Positions 1-8,877 of a DNA stretch of 25,418 bases are shown one piece after another. Every line of letters starts with the position of its first letter. Position 1 is the stretch's first letter. The notes under the pieces were generated by a model. It made no database searches, had not been told where the DNA came from, and worked only from the letters and a program-made list of their open reading frames with translations. The stretch is taken from the NCBI GenBank assembly GCA_003427395.1, contig BFEA01000097.1, forward strand, positions 1,155,689 to 1,181,106, in the 5' to 3' direction. Made by a program: the position numbers and the translations under genes. Origin of the DNA: Chara braunii. Its lineage: Eukaryota; Streptophyta; Charophyceae; Charales; Characeae.

Positions 1-1310
1 TTTTTTTTAGACGATGCTCCAATCTATTCGTGGGGAGCAACACGGCTGGGAACTGGGCCCAACATCCCTTATCAGAATACAAAAAGGAGCTACCGGGGCC
101 ATTACCCGCCTCGGCTAGGAACAATTGAAAAAAAGAAAACTCAGAAACCTTCAGAAAATATGTGTCAACAAGCCCCCCAACCACGAATCAGATAGGTGAA
201 GCCTATTCAATCCACCTGCGACCACCACCAGCATGGTTGTTTTCAGCACGAACCGAAGCTCTTCCAGGCCTTATGCTCCCATCAGGCTAGGTTACAGAGT
301 TGCACCACCTTGCTCCAGCACCGGCCAGCATTGCTTCAGTTACGACCCCCGATGACCATTGAGACTGCCCCCGCAAACAGCCCCCCAGATCTCTCTACCA
401 GGCCTCATGCCCCCATTAAGCTAGGTCACAGAGTTGCACCACCTGGCTCCAGCTCCGGCCCGCGTCGCTCCAGCATCAGTCATCGAGGGCCACCGAATTT
501 CCAACCACCCTACGCAGGATCAAAGACGACTTGCCAGATTTCACCTATTCCTACAACGTCCTCGAGAGACAAACCAAATGAAATGACAGAAGAGAAAAAA
601 TTGCTGGATTGGAAGATTAGAAATCTTCAAAAAAATCACCCCCTCCTCCTCCTACCCCCTCAGCCCTACACTGCCCCTGCCGAGGCGAGCATCCCGCTCT
701 CCCTCGGCCCCAATATAGGACCAACCCCCTCCAACCCTGTCCCCGAGGACACGCAGTTCCCTCCTAAAACATGCCCTCGCCGCCCCTTGCCCGTTTCTGC
801 CTCCACTGAGGACGATGTTGACCCCTCCCACCACCCCAGCCCTAAAAACAGGACAAACCCCCAACTTCGCTTCTACCCTTTTCGAGACATTCACCCCCCT
901 CCTTGTGAATCCCCTGCAGGATAGCACTCCCTATCCACTCCACTCTCCCAATTCTACCCTTATAAAATAATTGATCCAGCCCACAAGAATAAACTCGGAA
1001 TTTTCTCTTGAAAATGACCGGGTTGTTGATCAGAATTTTCTCTTGAAGATGACCCATTGAAGAGGGCGCAGGGCAGTAGTAAAGCTTATTACAATTATTC
1101 CCCTTGCGCCCAATGAACAGATGACAACTCCCACCAATTTAGAGAGCAGAAAGTAATTATCGAAAAAAACTATCAGAATTTAACCTATGATAGTAATGGT
1201 ATAGTCAAGAAACAAAACTTCGTAATTATCATGATGATTCCTACAGATATGCTAACGATTCAGAATAGATGATGTTAAAATGAAACTAAGACCAAACTAA
1301 GATTGTATTT
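1..1310. other. Gene-free leading stretch, C-rich then AT-rich
   Basis: No gene is supported. From about 200 to 930 the plus strand is rich in C and gives a long open frame of Pro, Ser and His codons with no ATG at its beginning, biased composition and no recognisable motif. A duplication inside it falls in two different frames, which argues against translation. From about 960 the sequence turns AT-rich. Two short near-identical pieces built on AATTTTCTCTTGAA lie at about 1000-1019 and 1033-1052. The window begins with eight T residues. Confidence 0.5.
259..473 (+). repeat. Imperfect direct duplication, ~81 bp units, 134-bp offset
   Basis: Positions 259-339 and 393-473 are alignable copies. 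Both carry CAGAGTTGCACCACCT, flanked by CTCT(T/A)CCAGGCC and by GCTCCAGC(A/T)CCGGCC, with scattered substitutions. The offset of 134 bp is not a multiple of three, so the copies are read in different frames of the surrounding open frame. This looks like a local non-coding duplication. Confidence 0.75.
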
Positions 1311-1313
1311 GAA

Positions 1314-1405
1314 GAGATTGAACTTACCTTGAACAGGCTGCGAATATAACCCGGATCGTAGAGATTGAATTTACCTTGGAAAATAGCTGCGAATATAACC
1401 CCGAT
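1314..1405 (+). repeat. Two-copy tandem duplication, ~47 bp
   Basis: GAGATTGAA(C/T)TTACCTTG and CTGCGAATATAACCC appear twice, at 1314-1356 and 1361-1405, in the same order and orientation with small differences between copies. It lies in AT-rich DNA without a supported gene. Confidence 0.7.
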
Positions 1406-2088
1406 GATAATTATCAAATTGTCATAGAATTTAACAGCAATAGTGATTACCCTAACCGGAGTTATCGGACAAGAACAATAATTATACATCCATACGAAAA
1501 TACAAGATCAACTCGTCGGAGCAAAACGTTGTCGAAGTCCTTTCCGGATGCCCTCGCTTGAACGATCTTTCTCCTCCCACTCCACGTGAAAACGCGTTCC
1601 TCCCTTCTGCCCTCGACTCCCGACCAACCGCCTCAACATTTTGCAGGAACAGAGGAACAAGGCCTCAACTATGGCCAAAGTCTCATGGAGATCGCCCTTC
1701 TCCCAGCGACAGTCTCCCCTTCGCCAGCGTGCCGACTGCGACACCACTTGGACAAAGCGCAGAGCCGGAGACAACTTTCCTAATTGGCAAAGTTGGAAGA
1801 GCACCCAAGCGAAGGCTTACACGTTGATGGCCATTCACGCGCGCTAAGCGATAGCAGCCCCAACCACCATCACCCTCATGCTTACGTGAGATCGCCCGAA
1901 ACCGCACCAACAGACATGAAGACGACGAAACACCGCGGGTGCGCGACGAAAACCGCACCAGCAGACCTGAAAACGACGAAGCACCACGGGCGTGCGACGG
2001 ATCGGGCCGATGGCAGGGCGGCAGGCGCGGCGCTCCCGGTCGCGCCATCAAATTAATACTCATTATTAGGAATAATACTAAAATAAAC
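1406..2088. other. Short overlapping open frames on both strands; no gene recognised
   Basis: Open frames of 60-157 codons overlap on both strands between about 1508 and 2156. None has a recognisable domain, and composition is Ser/Arg/Pro-rich in every frame. One minus-strand frame (1683-2156) runs through the AAT microsatellite, which makes coding there unlikely. The only structured feature is the 51-bp duplication listed separately. A host exon here cannot be excluded from sequence alone. Confidence 0.35.
1901..2002 (+). repeat. Two-copy 51-bp tandem repeat (17 codons)
   Basis: ACCGCACCA starts two adjacent 51-bp copies, at 1901 and 1952. The period is exactly 17 codons, so any open frame stays open through it. 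In the plus frame of 1784-2056 it encodes a repeated peptide around TAP-x-D-x-KTTKH. Copies differ at about ten positions, both silent and replacing. It may be a small coding repeat or plain tandem duplication. Confidence 0.7.
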
Positions 2089-2114
2089 AATAATAATAAT
2101 AATAATAATAATAA
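2089..2114 (+). repeat. (AAT)n microsatellite
   Basis: Eight to nine AAT/TAA triplets in a row, directly visible. Confidence 0.95.
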
Positions 2115-2220
2115 CAATGCTGAATGTACGCAAGCAGTGTGTACAGTTGGGTACAAACAAAGTAACGCCTTAACATCCTCGGGGACTCAGTCGTCCGGTC
2201 CATGAGACACTTCGGCAGTA

Positions 2221-2331
2221 CTCTCTCTCTCTCTCTTTCTCTCTTTCTCTTTCTTTCTTTCTCTCTCTTTCTCTATCTCTCTTTTTCTCTCTCTCTTTTT
2301 CTCTCTTACCCTCTTTCTCTCTTTCCCCCTT

Positions 2332-2362
<31 letters not shown>

Positions 2363-2452
2363 TTCTCTCTTTCTCTCTTTCTCTTTTTCTCTCTTTCTCT
2401 CTTTCTCTCTTTCTCTCTCTCTCTTTCTCTCTCTCTCTCTCATATCTCTCTT
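2221..2452 (+). repeat. Long CT/CTTT pyrimidine tract
   Basis: About 220 bases of almost pure pyrimidine made of CT, CTTT and CTTTCT units, with only a few A residues. It creates artefactual open frames on both strands (Leu/Phe/Ser and Arg/Glu/Lys strings). The purine strand could form triplex DNA. In promoters such GA/CT tracts can bind GAGA-type factors, but no gene start is shown here. Confidence 0.95.
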
Positions 2453-2603
2453 ACACATACACACGTGCAGAAGTGAATCTCTCGACATTTTCAGCGGAAA
2501 TTTTGGTCGATTTTTCTCATCTCCTTCGATGGAGGTCGCTTGAGGCCAGCCGCGGCCTTGGAGACTTTCGCAACTAGTCGATCGAAGTACTCATTCTCGC
2601 TCT

Positions 2604-2646
2604 CACGCACACACACACACACGCACACACACGTATACGCACACAC
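2604..2646 (+). repeat. (CA)n microsatellite, interrupted
   Basis: CA dinucleotides with CG and GTATACG interruptions, directly visible. Confidence 0.9.
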
Positions 2647-2834
2647 TGTAGAAGTGAACATACCCACGATATAGTGGCGGGTTCATTCGATTCAACTTCG
2701 GGAAGCGAGTCGCGTGGTAGGCGACCTACCTGTTCTCTTTCTCACTTTGCCCTCGTCGTAGTTAGCGTCGCCGTCGGGTCGTCTCCCTCGTTGTCGTCGT
2801 CGGTTCGTTGCCAGCCCGATGTTGTCTACTTCAT

Positions 2835-2965
2835 TCCCCTTTCTCCTCTTCTTTCCTCTCCTTCTTCTTCTTCTTCTTCTTTCACCTTTGTGCGATCCTC
2901 CTTCCTCTTGTCCTAACTTTTCTCCTCCTATCCCTCCTCCTCCTTCTTCTTCTTCTTCTTTCCTT
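2835..2965 (+). repeat. CTT/TCC triplet-rich pyrimidine tract
   Basis: Two CTT runs (about 2861-2883 and 2943-2962) joined by TCC-rich DNA. The reverse strand gives Glu/Arg/Gly strings in an open frame that should not be read as a protein. Confidence 0.85.
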
Positions 2966-3678
2966 ATTCGCGAGACCGTAATCGTCATGTGCTCCTTTCC
3001 TCCTTCCTATGTCTCTTTCCTCTTCCCGCGTTCCTTCTTCTCTATCCTCTATGCGTGTCTTCTGCCACCCCTCATGCGCTGTCTCTTCTCTTTTCCTCGG
3101 TATTCCCCTCTCACTTTCTGCTAGCGCCCCCCCTTGTCCGTGCTCTACTACACGCGCCCAGCCCCCTCCGTCCTTCGCGTGTCCTTTGCGGGGATCCTAG
3201 TGTCGGGGCAGGTCCGGCTCTATCTCGGTCTCTACATTCTTCTCGTTGAATCTGTCCAGACTCGGAGTCAGATCCACGAGAGGGAATTTGAGGCTCCTCA
3301 CCACGGGGCCCAAAACGGGAGGCTAACCGAATCTAGTGCGGACGTCCCAACTATTCCTGAATGAACTTGTTCGTAGATTGGGGCAAGTATAGGAAGGTAA
3401 GTCTATAGAGAAACTCGCTCCCGCCGAAAGGAAACAAAACCTTCAAAGAGAGAAATAAAAAATAAAAGAAAAGAAAGAACAAAATCTAACAGAAATCTAA
3501 CCGTTAACTACCCTAACAAAAATCTAACCGTTAACTACCCTAGGCCACCAAGTGTCACTACCCCACTACACCCGTTGCAGACTAACATCTAACCCCACCT
3601 AACTCTACCACAGAGGTCGCGGGTTCAAGTCCTTGCCACCCCAGGCTCGGGGAAAAATAATAGAGCTCCTTGTCAAAA

Positions 3679-3764
3679 GGGAGCTAGTCTCAGTGGTCGG
3701 TAGGTTTCGATCCTCGTACCCCTCACTTCTCAGGCCAATACTTAAGCCTACTGAGCTAGCTCCC
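3679..3764 (-). repeat. tRNA-like palindromic element with pol III A and B boxes (SINE-like)
   Basis: On the minus strand TAGCTCAGTAGG (3747-3758) fits the RNA polymerase III A box. GGATCGAAACC (3703-3713) fits the B box with one mismatch. The 33-nt spacing is typical of tRNA genes. The ends, GGGAGCTAGCTCAGT (3750-3764) and its partner at 3679-3694, pair over about 15 bp with one bulge, much longer than a tRNA acceptor stem. No cloverleaf with a clear anticodon arm could be drawn. A tRNA-derived SINE head or a small foldback element is more likely than a functional tRNA. Confidence 0.5.
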
Positions 3765-4244
3765 ACTCCTGAAAGAATGGGAGCAATCCTTGTATAAGTA
3801 TAGCAGTGAGGTCTGTTCATCTATTGGACCGGACCTACTCCTAATATTCGCGTATGCGTACATTAGTTAGTCTGTGCATCTGTCTGAGTGATTGTTGGTT
3901 TGGGTGCGTGCAAGGGCACTTGCTTGATCGGAAAGCCTTGACGGGTCGGTGCTTACCAGTGGCTGCGTCATCGAGGGTTGTCGAGGGAAGAGCACCCGAA
4001 CGGCGGGTATGACGGTACCCTACTAAGTAAAGGCAGACGCGCCGAGTACCAGAGGCCGAGTGAGGCCAACAATTTTGTGTATCACAGCCGTACCTTGATA
4101 TGACAGTAACAATCTTTATCCCTCGACCTTCCTAGTCGAAGGGTATCATCGTCGATCCTAACTATTACAGCGTGCGCCAATGATGCGCGTGCTCATACGG
4201 ACTTCTACACTCAGACTAATTCCCTCGAGGTGGTCGGTGTAACC
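3765..4244. other. No gene seen; possible upstream part of an LTR
   Basis: Open frames are short and no motif is recognised. The stretch precedes the LTR-end-like segment at 4245-4300, so it may be the body of a diverged solo LTR. No second copy was found in the window to test this. Confidence 0.3.
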
Positions 4245-4300
4245 GACCTTGTCGATTGCAAATCACGGCCAAATACCCTTGTAAGGGTATTAGGTCTGAC
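4245..4300 (+). repeat. LTR-end-like segment with hairpin, related to 14521-14572
   Basis: Contains the perfect inverted repeat ATACCCTTGTAAGGGTAT (4275-4292), preceded by TGTCGATTGCAAA and followed by a GACA. The same order, TGTC(A)ATTGCAAA, identical hairpin, then a GACA, occurs at about 14522-14573. There it directly precedes the retroelement leader ORF. The segment is therefore read as the 3' part of a related but diverged LTR. No coding region of such an element follows at 4.3 kb. Confidence 0.45.
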
Positions 4301-5217
4301 AGCAGTGTGCGCGGTCTTCTTCCTTCTGCCCCAAGTCAAAGTTTGCCGGAGCGGGCTTGATCACTGACAGCCTTTGACTACCGAGTCTTTTTGTAACTGA
4401 GCATAGCCGTCGAGCGCCAGGAATCCCACACATCTTCCCGGCGTGACCTGGTAAGTACCATCAGACGGGGTTGGGTCAAAGTGAAAAGGCGGAGAAGTGA
4501 CCGAATTAAGGGGGGTGGTTACATGCATGAATAACTTTTCAACGTTTTGTCATGATCTAACCTTCCTCTCTGTCGTCATCGATTTCGAATGGTTGAGTGA
4601 TTCAGACAGCTCGTACTACTGCTGTTTGGGAAAAAAACCTGCATTCCTCATGTACAATCAACGGAGCTTACACCAGGAGACATCTACTGAGTCGGGGATT
4701 CAAAGAGGACCGCGACCTAACTGATACTTCTGTTCACTCACGGTCAGTCTGAAGTCTGAGTAGACTAAAGTAAGTTGTCTTTGACTATGCTCCATCGAGC
4801 GAGTGCGTTGAACACAGGTAGTTCAACCTCTTGAATGAGTGATCTGCATTCTACTGCTCTAGTGGATGGCTGAGAACTTTCTCTAAGGGACGTTTCATAA
4901 TTTATTTATTTCTCAGAATCTTTCAATGATCAGCAAGTCGGTGATAAGGGAAAACCGTCAACAACCAAGTGAGCTACGACGGGAAATCTGAGCGCTTTCT
5001 AATATCCCGTGGGAGAGCAGTTCTCTACCGCTTAGTTGTGCGTCAGTCTTGTTCGCCAATTTAATTATTATTGAAATGCATCACGGATGAAGTTAGTGAA
5101 GGAGGGCAATGTCGGAGAGCCAAGAGACGGGCAATGCTGCGAGAGCGAGAATGAGTGTAAAAGGGGGCGAACCAGACAACGAGATAGCATGAGTGACTAA
5201 GGGTTGAATAGAGAGAT

Positions 5218-5219
<2 letters not shown>
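4301..5219. other. No gene recognised
   Basis: Mixed-composition DNA with only short open frames (longest 75 codons at 4497-4724) and no motifs. It may be the remains of old repeats. Confidence 0.4.

Positions 5220-5294
<75 letters not shown>
5220..5294 (+). repeat. Compound (CA)n(GA)n microsatellite
   Basis: A CA run (about 5220-5252) passes directly into a GA run (about 5253-5294). It generates Ser-Leu and Cys-Val open frames on the minus strand that are artefacts. Confidence 0.97.
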
Positions 5295-5295
<1 letters not shown>

Positions 5296-6176
5296 CTGCA
5301 TTGAATTGTTGTTCCCTTTAATGCAATATGCAATCGAATTCGTACTCGGACTGAAAGTAGCTTTTAATACTGTCTTCATGGACTTGTTTACTAATCGGGG
5401 AAACTGTGGAAGATTGTTTCCCTCGAATATAACAGGTGGGCGATTTTAGTGTACTTGGGTTGAAGGTTATCCCACTCAAGCGACCGTGTGTTATGTTTCT
5501 AGAAAATATAGTATAATGATTTCTCCTGCATAATAAAGAAAACGAGTTTGATCTGTCCCTCTAAAGACGTCGGGATTCTGATGGGAATCCTTGAGGCGTG
5601 GGGAAAGCAAAGTTGTTGGATGTATGCGATGTTATGTCCCCAACTCTCAATTGTCATCGTGTGTGCATCTCTGGAGGAAACAAACAACCGACGAATCTGA
5701 GACTTTCGTCGAAGTAAGATTATCAGGAATATGCCGTGATCTAGGAGTTTGTTGGGGAGACGGTGTATTACTGAAATGCAATTTCTTGTCAATTAGTCCT
5801 TCTAATGTTCAAGAGACATACGGACTGTTTGGGTCTGAGTTGGTGTGTGTGCGTTAAATTGTCCCTTCCAGCTTCCTCAATTGCGTTGTTACTCGTAACT
5901 GTGGGCTCCTATTGTTGATGACATCGGAGCGGGTTAAAATATGGTCCCTTCACATATTGCACGAGCTTAAACCCGGAGTTCGGGTTTAAAGTCATTAATT
6001 CTTCCTTTGCTTTAGTTTCCATTCCAAGTCAACGTGGATTCGAACTTATCTCAGCAGGTACTCTTGTAGGGGTATGACAATCGGTAGGAGCTTAGACTCC
6101 CTGCTGGTCGCTGAGGACCTCGGAAGCGGGCCCAACGAGTGACAAACGCAGTTGCCCTTGGCTTCAACGAACAGTA
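5295..6176. other. No gene recognised; small hairpin at 5967-5989
   Basis: Open frames are short (88-97 codons) and on opposite strands over the same bases, so at most one could be real, and neither has a recognisable domain. At 5967-5989, TTAAACCCG and CGGGTTTAA form a perfect 9-bp stem around a 5-base loop. On the minus strand near 6029-6039 AGTTCGAATCC resembles a tRNA B box, without a convincing A box. Confidence 0.35.
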
Positions 6177-6413
6177 GGTGCCCTCTCCCCGGGTTTCCTC
6201 ACACCGGGACTTGACGAGCGCAACGCCGAGCGAAAGGACGGGGGCGCTGACCTCGTAGGTGGAAAGGTACCGGAGGAGGATCGTTGGGGGCACCTCCGCC
6301 AGGCCCAGAGACAGGAGGATATCCCTCTGGGGCGTGAGATAGGTGAGGATGGAGATGTGGATATGCTAGACGCGGACGAGGGTCACTTACGGAGGAGGAG
6401 AGTGTATTCATGA
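6177..6413 (+). pseudogene. Acidic opening segment of the relic
   Basis: An open frame of 78 codons without ATG, ending in TGA at 6411. It is rich in Asp, Glu, Arg and Gly (GEDGDVDMLDADEGHLRRRR). The acidic-then-basic character is like the charged tracts of the retroelement's additional ORF at 22660-23454, but no sequence identity is claimed. The poly-T run at 6455-6480 separates it from the next segment. Confidence 0.3.
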
Positions 6414-6454
6414 AACCGGGGCACATATCGTATAGGTCCCGAGAATAGTCATAG

Positions 6455-6480
6455 TTTTTTTTTTTTTTTTTTTTTTTTTT
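6455..6480 (+). repeat. Poly-T run (26 T)
   Basis: Twenty-six T residues in a row. On the minus strand this is a poly-A run and could mark the 3' end of a minus-strand retroposed sequence, but no such gene is visible to its right on that strand. Confidence 0.95.
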
Positions 6481-7055
6481 AGCATAGGTGTTCGGGAAAA
6501 GGAGAAAGAGCTAGGAGAAGAGGTCAAGACGATGGTGGGGATTACAGATGGGCAGGCATGTGATGTTCTTTAGACGGGTATATTGGGAGCAGCTAATCAC
6601 TGAGGGACGAACCCCCACAAGAGAGGTGATTAGTAAGGTCGTCCGATCCCTGAACGAGAAGACGAGGAGAGAGGTTCTCCTATACGAGCTCGTTACATAC
6701 AACTATCATGAACTATGTCCAGGGAGGAGGGATAGATCATCGGCGCATGTACATTCTTACATGTCTCTTCATTAGCCTTGACGAGTACGACATGCGGATC
6801 TATGTTCCTGTGACCTGGGCTAGGGAGGAACTGAGCGGGAAGATTTGAAAGAGCGCGGTTAGATTGGTGATAGGAAAGGTGAACCGCTTAAAACAAGAAG
6901 GGGAGATAGTTAGTTGGGATACTGGGATCGAGGTGTTCGAAGGGATTCCAACTCTTCCAGTCACAGGGAAGAACCTATCTCGGTATGGATGGCACGAGAT
7001 GATAGAGTTAGTAACGCGGATTAGAGATCAGGGACACTCGCACTTGGGTTTTTGA
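6481..7055 (+). pseudogene. Relic segment A, three frames
   Basis: The segment opens with a Lys/Glu-rich helix-like piece (REKEKELGEEVKTM) and passes at about 6540-6548 into another frame (6548-6775, YWEQLITEGRTPTREV). Near 6720-6735 it moves to a third frame that runs to 7055 with one TGA at 6846-6848. The part before that TGA (DEYDMRIYVPVTWAREEL) and the part after it (VIGKVNRLKQEGEIVSWD) read naturally as one chain. No family recognised. Confidence 0.4.
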
Positions 7056-7078
7056 TCCCTTGAGATAGACCTCTAATA

Positions 7079-7858
7079 AGCATCGATGAGGCAGATAGCG
7101 TGATGAGGAGCGGCTCGGACGCATGGTTGACCTACGTTCTGACGCGCGATTTGGACTCCTACAGAGTGAGGAAACTGATAAGACCAAGAGAGACGATTGT
7201 GGGGTACGATATTCCTTTTCCTGTGCGCTTAGAGGAAATAGCGAGCGTACCAATCAGACACTTTGGTACCTGGTTAGCTAGAGGCATCTTCCTGTGGACG
7301 ATGATCTTAGAGGAGAGAGGGTTTGATATCCCTCAACGACTTGAAGGGATATGACATCTTGTGTTTGACAAAACACGAGACCTCGAAATAGGGCTAACAC
7401 TCGCTGGTGTTAGCAGGGACTGTTGGAAGTACGAGGTCTTAGCAAGATCAATAGTGACACAGCGACTGACGAGTTTTGCAGGAGAGAAGCCGTTCACCCT
7501 CCGCGTCGTAATCGGGCCCCCGCACCGAGTCATCTACCCTGTAGAAAGCTGGAGGTTGGCTCTCCTTACGTTCATAATAGAACAAACCTATGAGAGCATA
7601 GACCACCTGACTAAAGCAGTTGATCACACGCCGTACGCGCTCTGGTTAGGGCTAGCGCCTCGATTCAAGGAGGCGGATTACGCAGTTTGCGTGAGGTGGG
7701 GACAACCGGAACAGAAGACCTGAAGAGACCTTATAGACGCTACCTGCTGGGTGGATTGTTTGAGGCTGGACGATCTCGTTCATTACTGTCGAAGACGAGT
7801 AGAGGATAAGTACGTCGGTCTAGAGGACTTGAAATACCTGTTCGGGCATAGAAGGTAG
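7079..7858 (+). pseudogene. Relic segment B, longest open stretch with two TGA stops
   Basis: A single frame runs about 260 codons from 7079 to a TAG near 7858, broken only by TGA at 7352-7354 and 7721-7723. Protein-like sequence continues straight across both stops, for example GFDIPQRLEGI before and HLVFDKTRDLEIGLTL after the first. Both stops could come from CGA (Arg) by deamination of a methylated C, or from TGG. Composition is mixed alpha/beta with Trp, Tyr and Phe throughout. It is the best piece of this relic for a profile search. Confidence 0.5.
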
Positions 7859-7863
7859 GAGGT

Positions 7864-8578
7864 ATGCCGGGAAGGGCGACTACAGGGGGTAATGTAAGCA
7901 GGCAATTAGTGAACAAAGGGTTTACAGTAACCGTCTTACTCAGAGCACAGATACACGATGACTTGACAGAACAAGAGTGCCTTCGGCGAGCCAGAGAATT
8001 CATACGCGAGTACCGGCCAGGAGTCCTCGCTTGCGTGACCTTCCAGACAAAGGTAACGTACGAAGTGATGGTATGGTCGACCGGATACCTACGCGCAAAG
8101 TTGTTCTTTGACGAGACGGTAGTTGAAGCGAGGATCAGAGTATGAGTCGGGTTGCATTGACATGACAGAGCATGAGCGAGCGCTGTATCGACATAGGCCC
8201 CGAGCTTCGTACTCTCTCCGGTGGGATCGCAGAGGTTCCAACTTGTGGAGGAGCGTGAACAATAGGAATCCTCGAGTGGTCGCTCACGGAATAGTGACGG
8301 GTCGTCTGCCTGTTGAGGAGCGATATGAGCCTTCCTTACGACGACTCCCGTATGCGTGAGCGGTTTCTAGACGCTTAGCATGCGACGAAGGAACTCTACA
8401 GATTCTCTTGATGGTGAATATAAATGAGGAGCTGTCCGACAGTGGGTACAAAGAACTTGCGGAGGATGTCATACTGGAGCAGAGGTTAGGAGCACTAAGG
8501 GAGATAACGACGCAGAGGTGGATGGTGTATGAGGTGGTTGTCTGCGTGAAGAGGATTGTGCACATAGGGATAGTTTGA
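7864..8578 (+). pseudogene. Relic segment C, two frames
   Basis: An ATG-started frame (7864-8145, including LLRAQIHDDLTEQECLRRAR and YEVMVWSTGYLRAKLFFDE) overlaps a second frame from 8123. The second frame runs to 8578, with a TGA at 8357-8359 and a terminal TGA at 8576-8578. The part after 8359 (GTLQILLMVNINEELSDSG, ALREITTQRWMVYEVVV) is clearly protein-like. Family unknown. Confidence 0.4.
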
Positions 8579-8610
8579 GACGAGACACCCACGGAAGCTC
8601 GGAGTAAGAT

Positions 8611-8877
8611 GTGATAGGCGCTCGGATCTTAGAGAGAGATGGACATTTGAGAATGGAAAACGTAGATGAGAGAGTGAAGAGAATTAAGGAGCATGTAATA
8701 GAACCAATTTTAAAACGAGTGAAGGCGTTGGGCAACAAGATTCATGATTTCGGAGTCAGTAAGAATGAGAGGAAATTGCGTAGGGTAGAAGCCGTATCGA
8801 AGGGACTAGAGAGTCTTTTTAGAAAAGACAGAGAGCTCTTCAGGAGGTGGCGATTAGATTTTCTGGAAAAAACGTGA
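8611..8877 (+). pseudogene. Relic segment D, helical C-terminal piece
   Basis: Opens with GTG, with the first ATG at 8653. It has 75-88 codons, very rich in Lys, Arg, Glu and Leu, with heptad-like spacing (VDERVKRIKEHVIEPILKRV). This suggests a coiled coil or a basic RNA-binding helix. It ends in TGA at 8875-8877, after which the sequence loses protein-like character. It may be the natural C-terminus of the relic. Confidence 0.35.

Larger units (their letters stand above)
2453..3600. other. Pyrimidine-rich stretch with a splice-donor-like site, no gene recognised
   Basis: This stretch is C/T-rich on the plus strand, with CA and CTT microsatellites. Its open frames are short, in all three frames, and of low complexity. 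At 3392-3401 there is a strong 5' splice-site match, AAG followed by GTAAGT (junction 3395/3396), after GC-rich DNA. A pyrimidine-rich 5' untranslated exon followed by an intron would look like this, but no downstream exon is recognised. From about 3420 the sequence becomes A-rich, with two near-identical copies of AATCTAACCGTTAACTACCC at 3494-3542. Confidence 0.35.
6177..8877 (+). pseudogene. Decayed long coding relic of unknown family
   Basis: Over about 2.7 kb the plus strand stays open in one frame after another, with few gaps: an acidic stretch (6177-6413), then pieces at 6481-6540, 6548-6740, 6735-7055, 7079-7858, 7864-8145, 8123-8578 and 8611-8877. Neighbouring pieces hand over at frame changes or single in-frame stops, almost all TGA. 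Translations have balanced, protein-like composition (WLTYVL, YALWLGLAPRF, YEVMVWSTGYL), unlike the low-complexity frames elsewhere. I do not recognise the family: no RT, integrase, helicase or transposase motif is visible. The simplest reading is one or two ancestral proteins, perhaps 850-900 residues together, disrupted by mutation. A gene with many short introns is less likely because the joints lack consistent GT-AG pairs. It could be an accessory ORF of another retroelement. Confidence 0.5.

Noticed and set aside
196-924. 242-codon open frame
   Set aside because: Starts at GTG, is Pro/Ser/His-rich from C-rich DNA, and contains a duplication whose copies fall in different frames.
2202-2543. 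Leu/Phe/Ser ORF and its minus-strand Arg/Glu partner
   Set aside because: Pure translation of the CT tract.
3679-3764. Functional tRNA gene
   Set aside because: Terminal pairing is far too long and no anticodon arm of normal shape could be drawn. Kept as a tRNA-like repeat.
5061-5379. Two minus-strand ORFs and a plus-strand one with Ser-Leu, Cys-Val and Arg-Glu strings
   Set aside because: They translate the CA/GA microsatellite.
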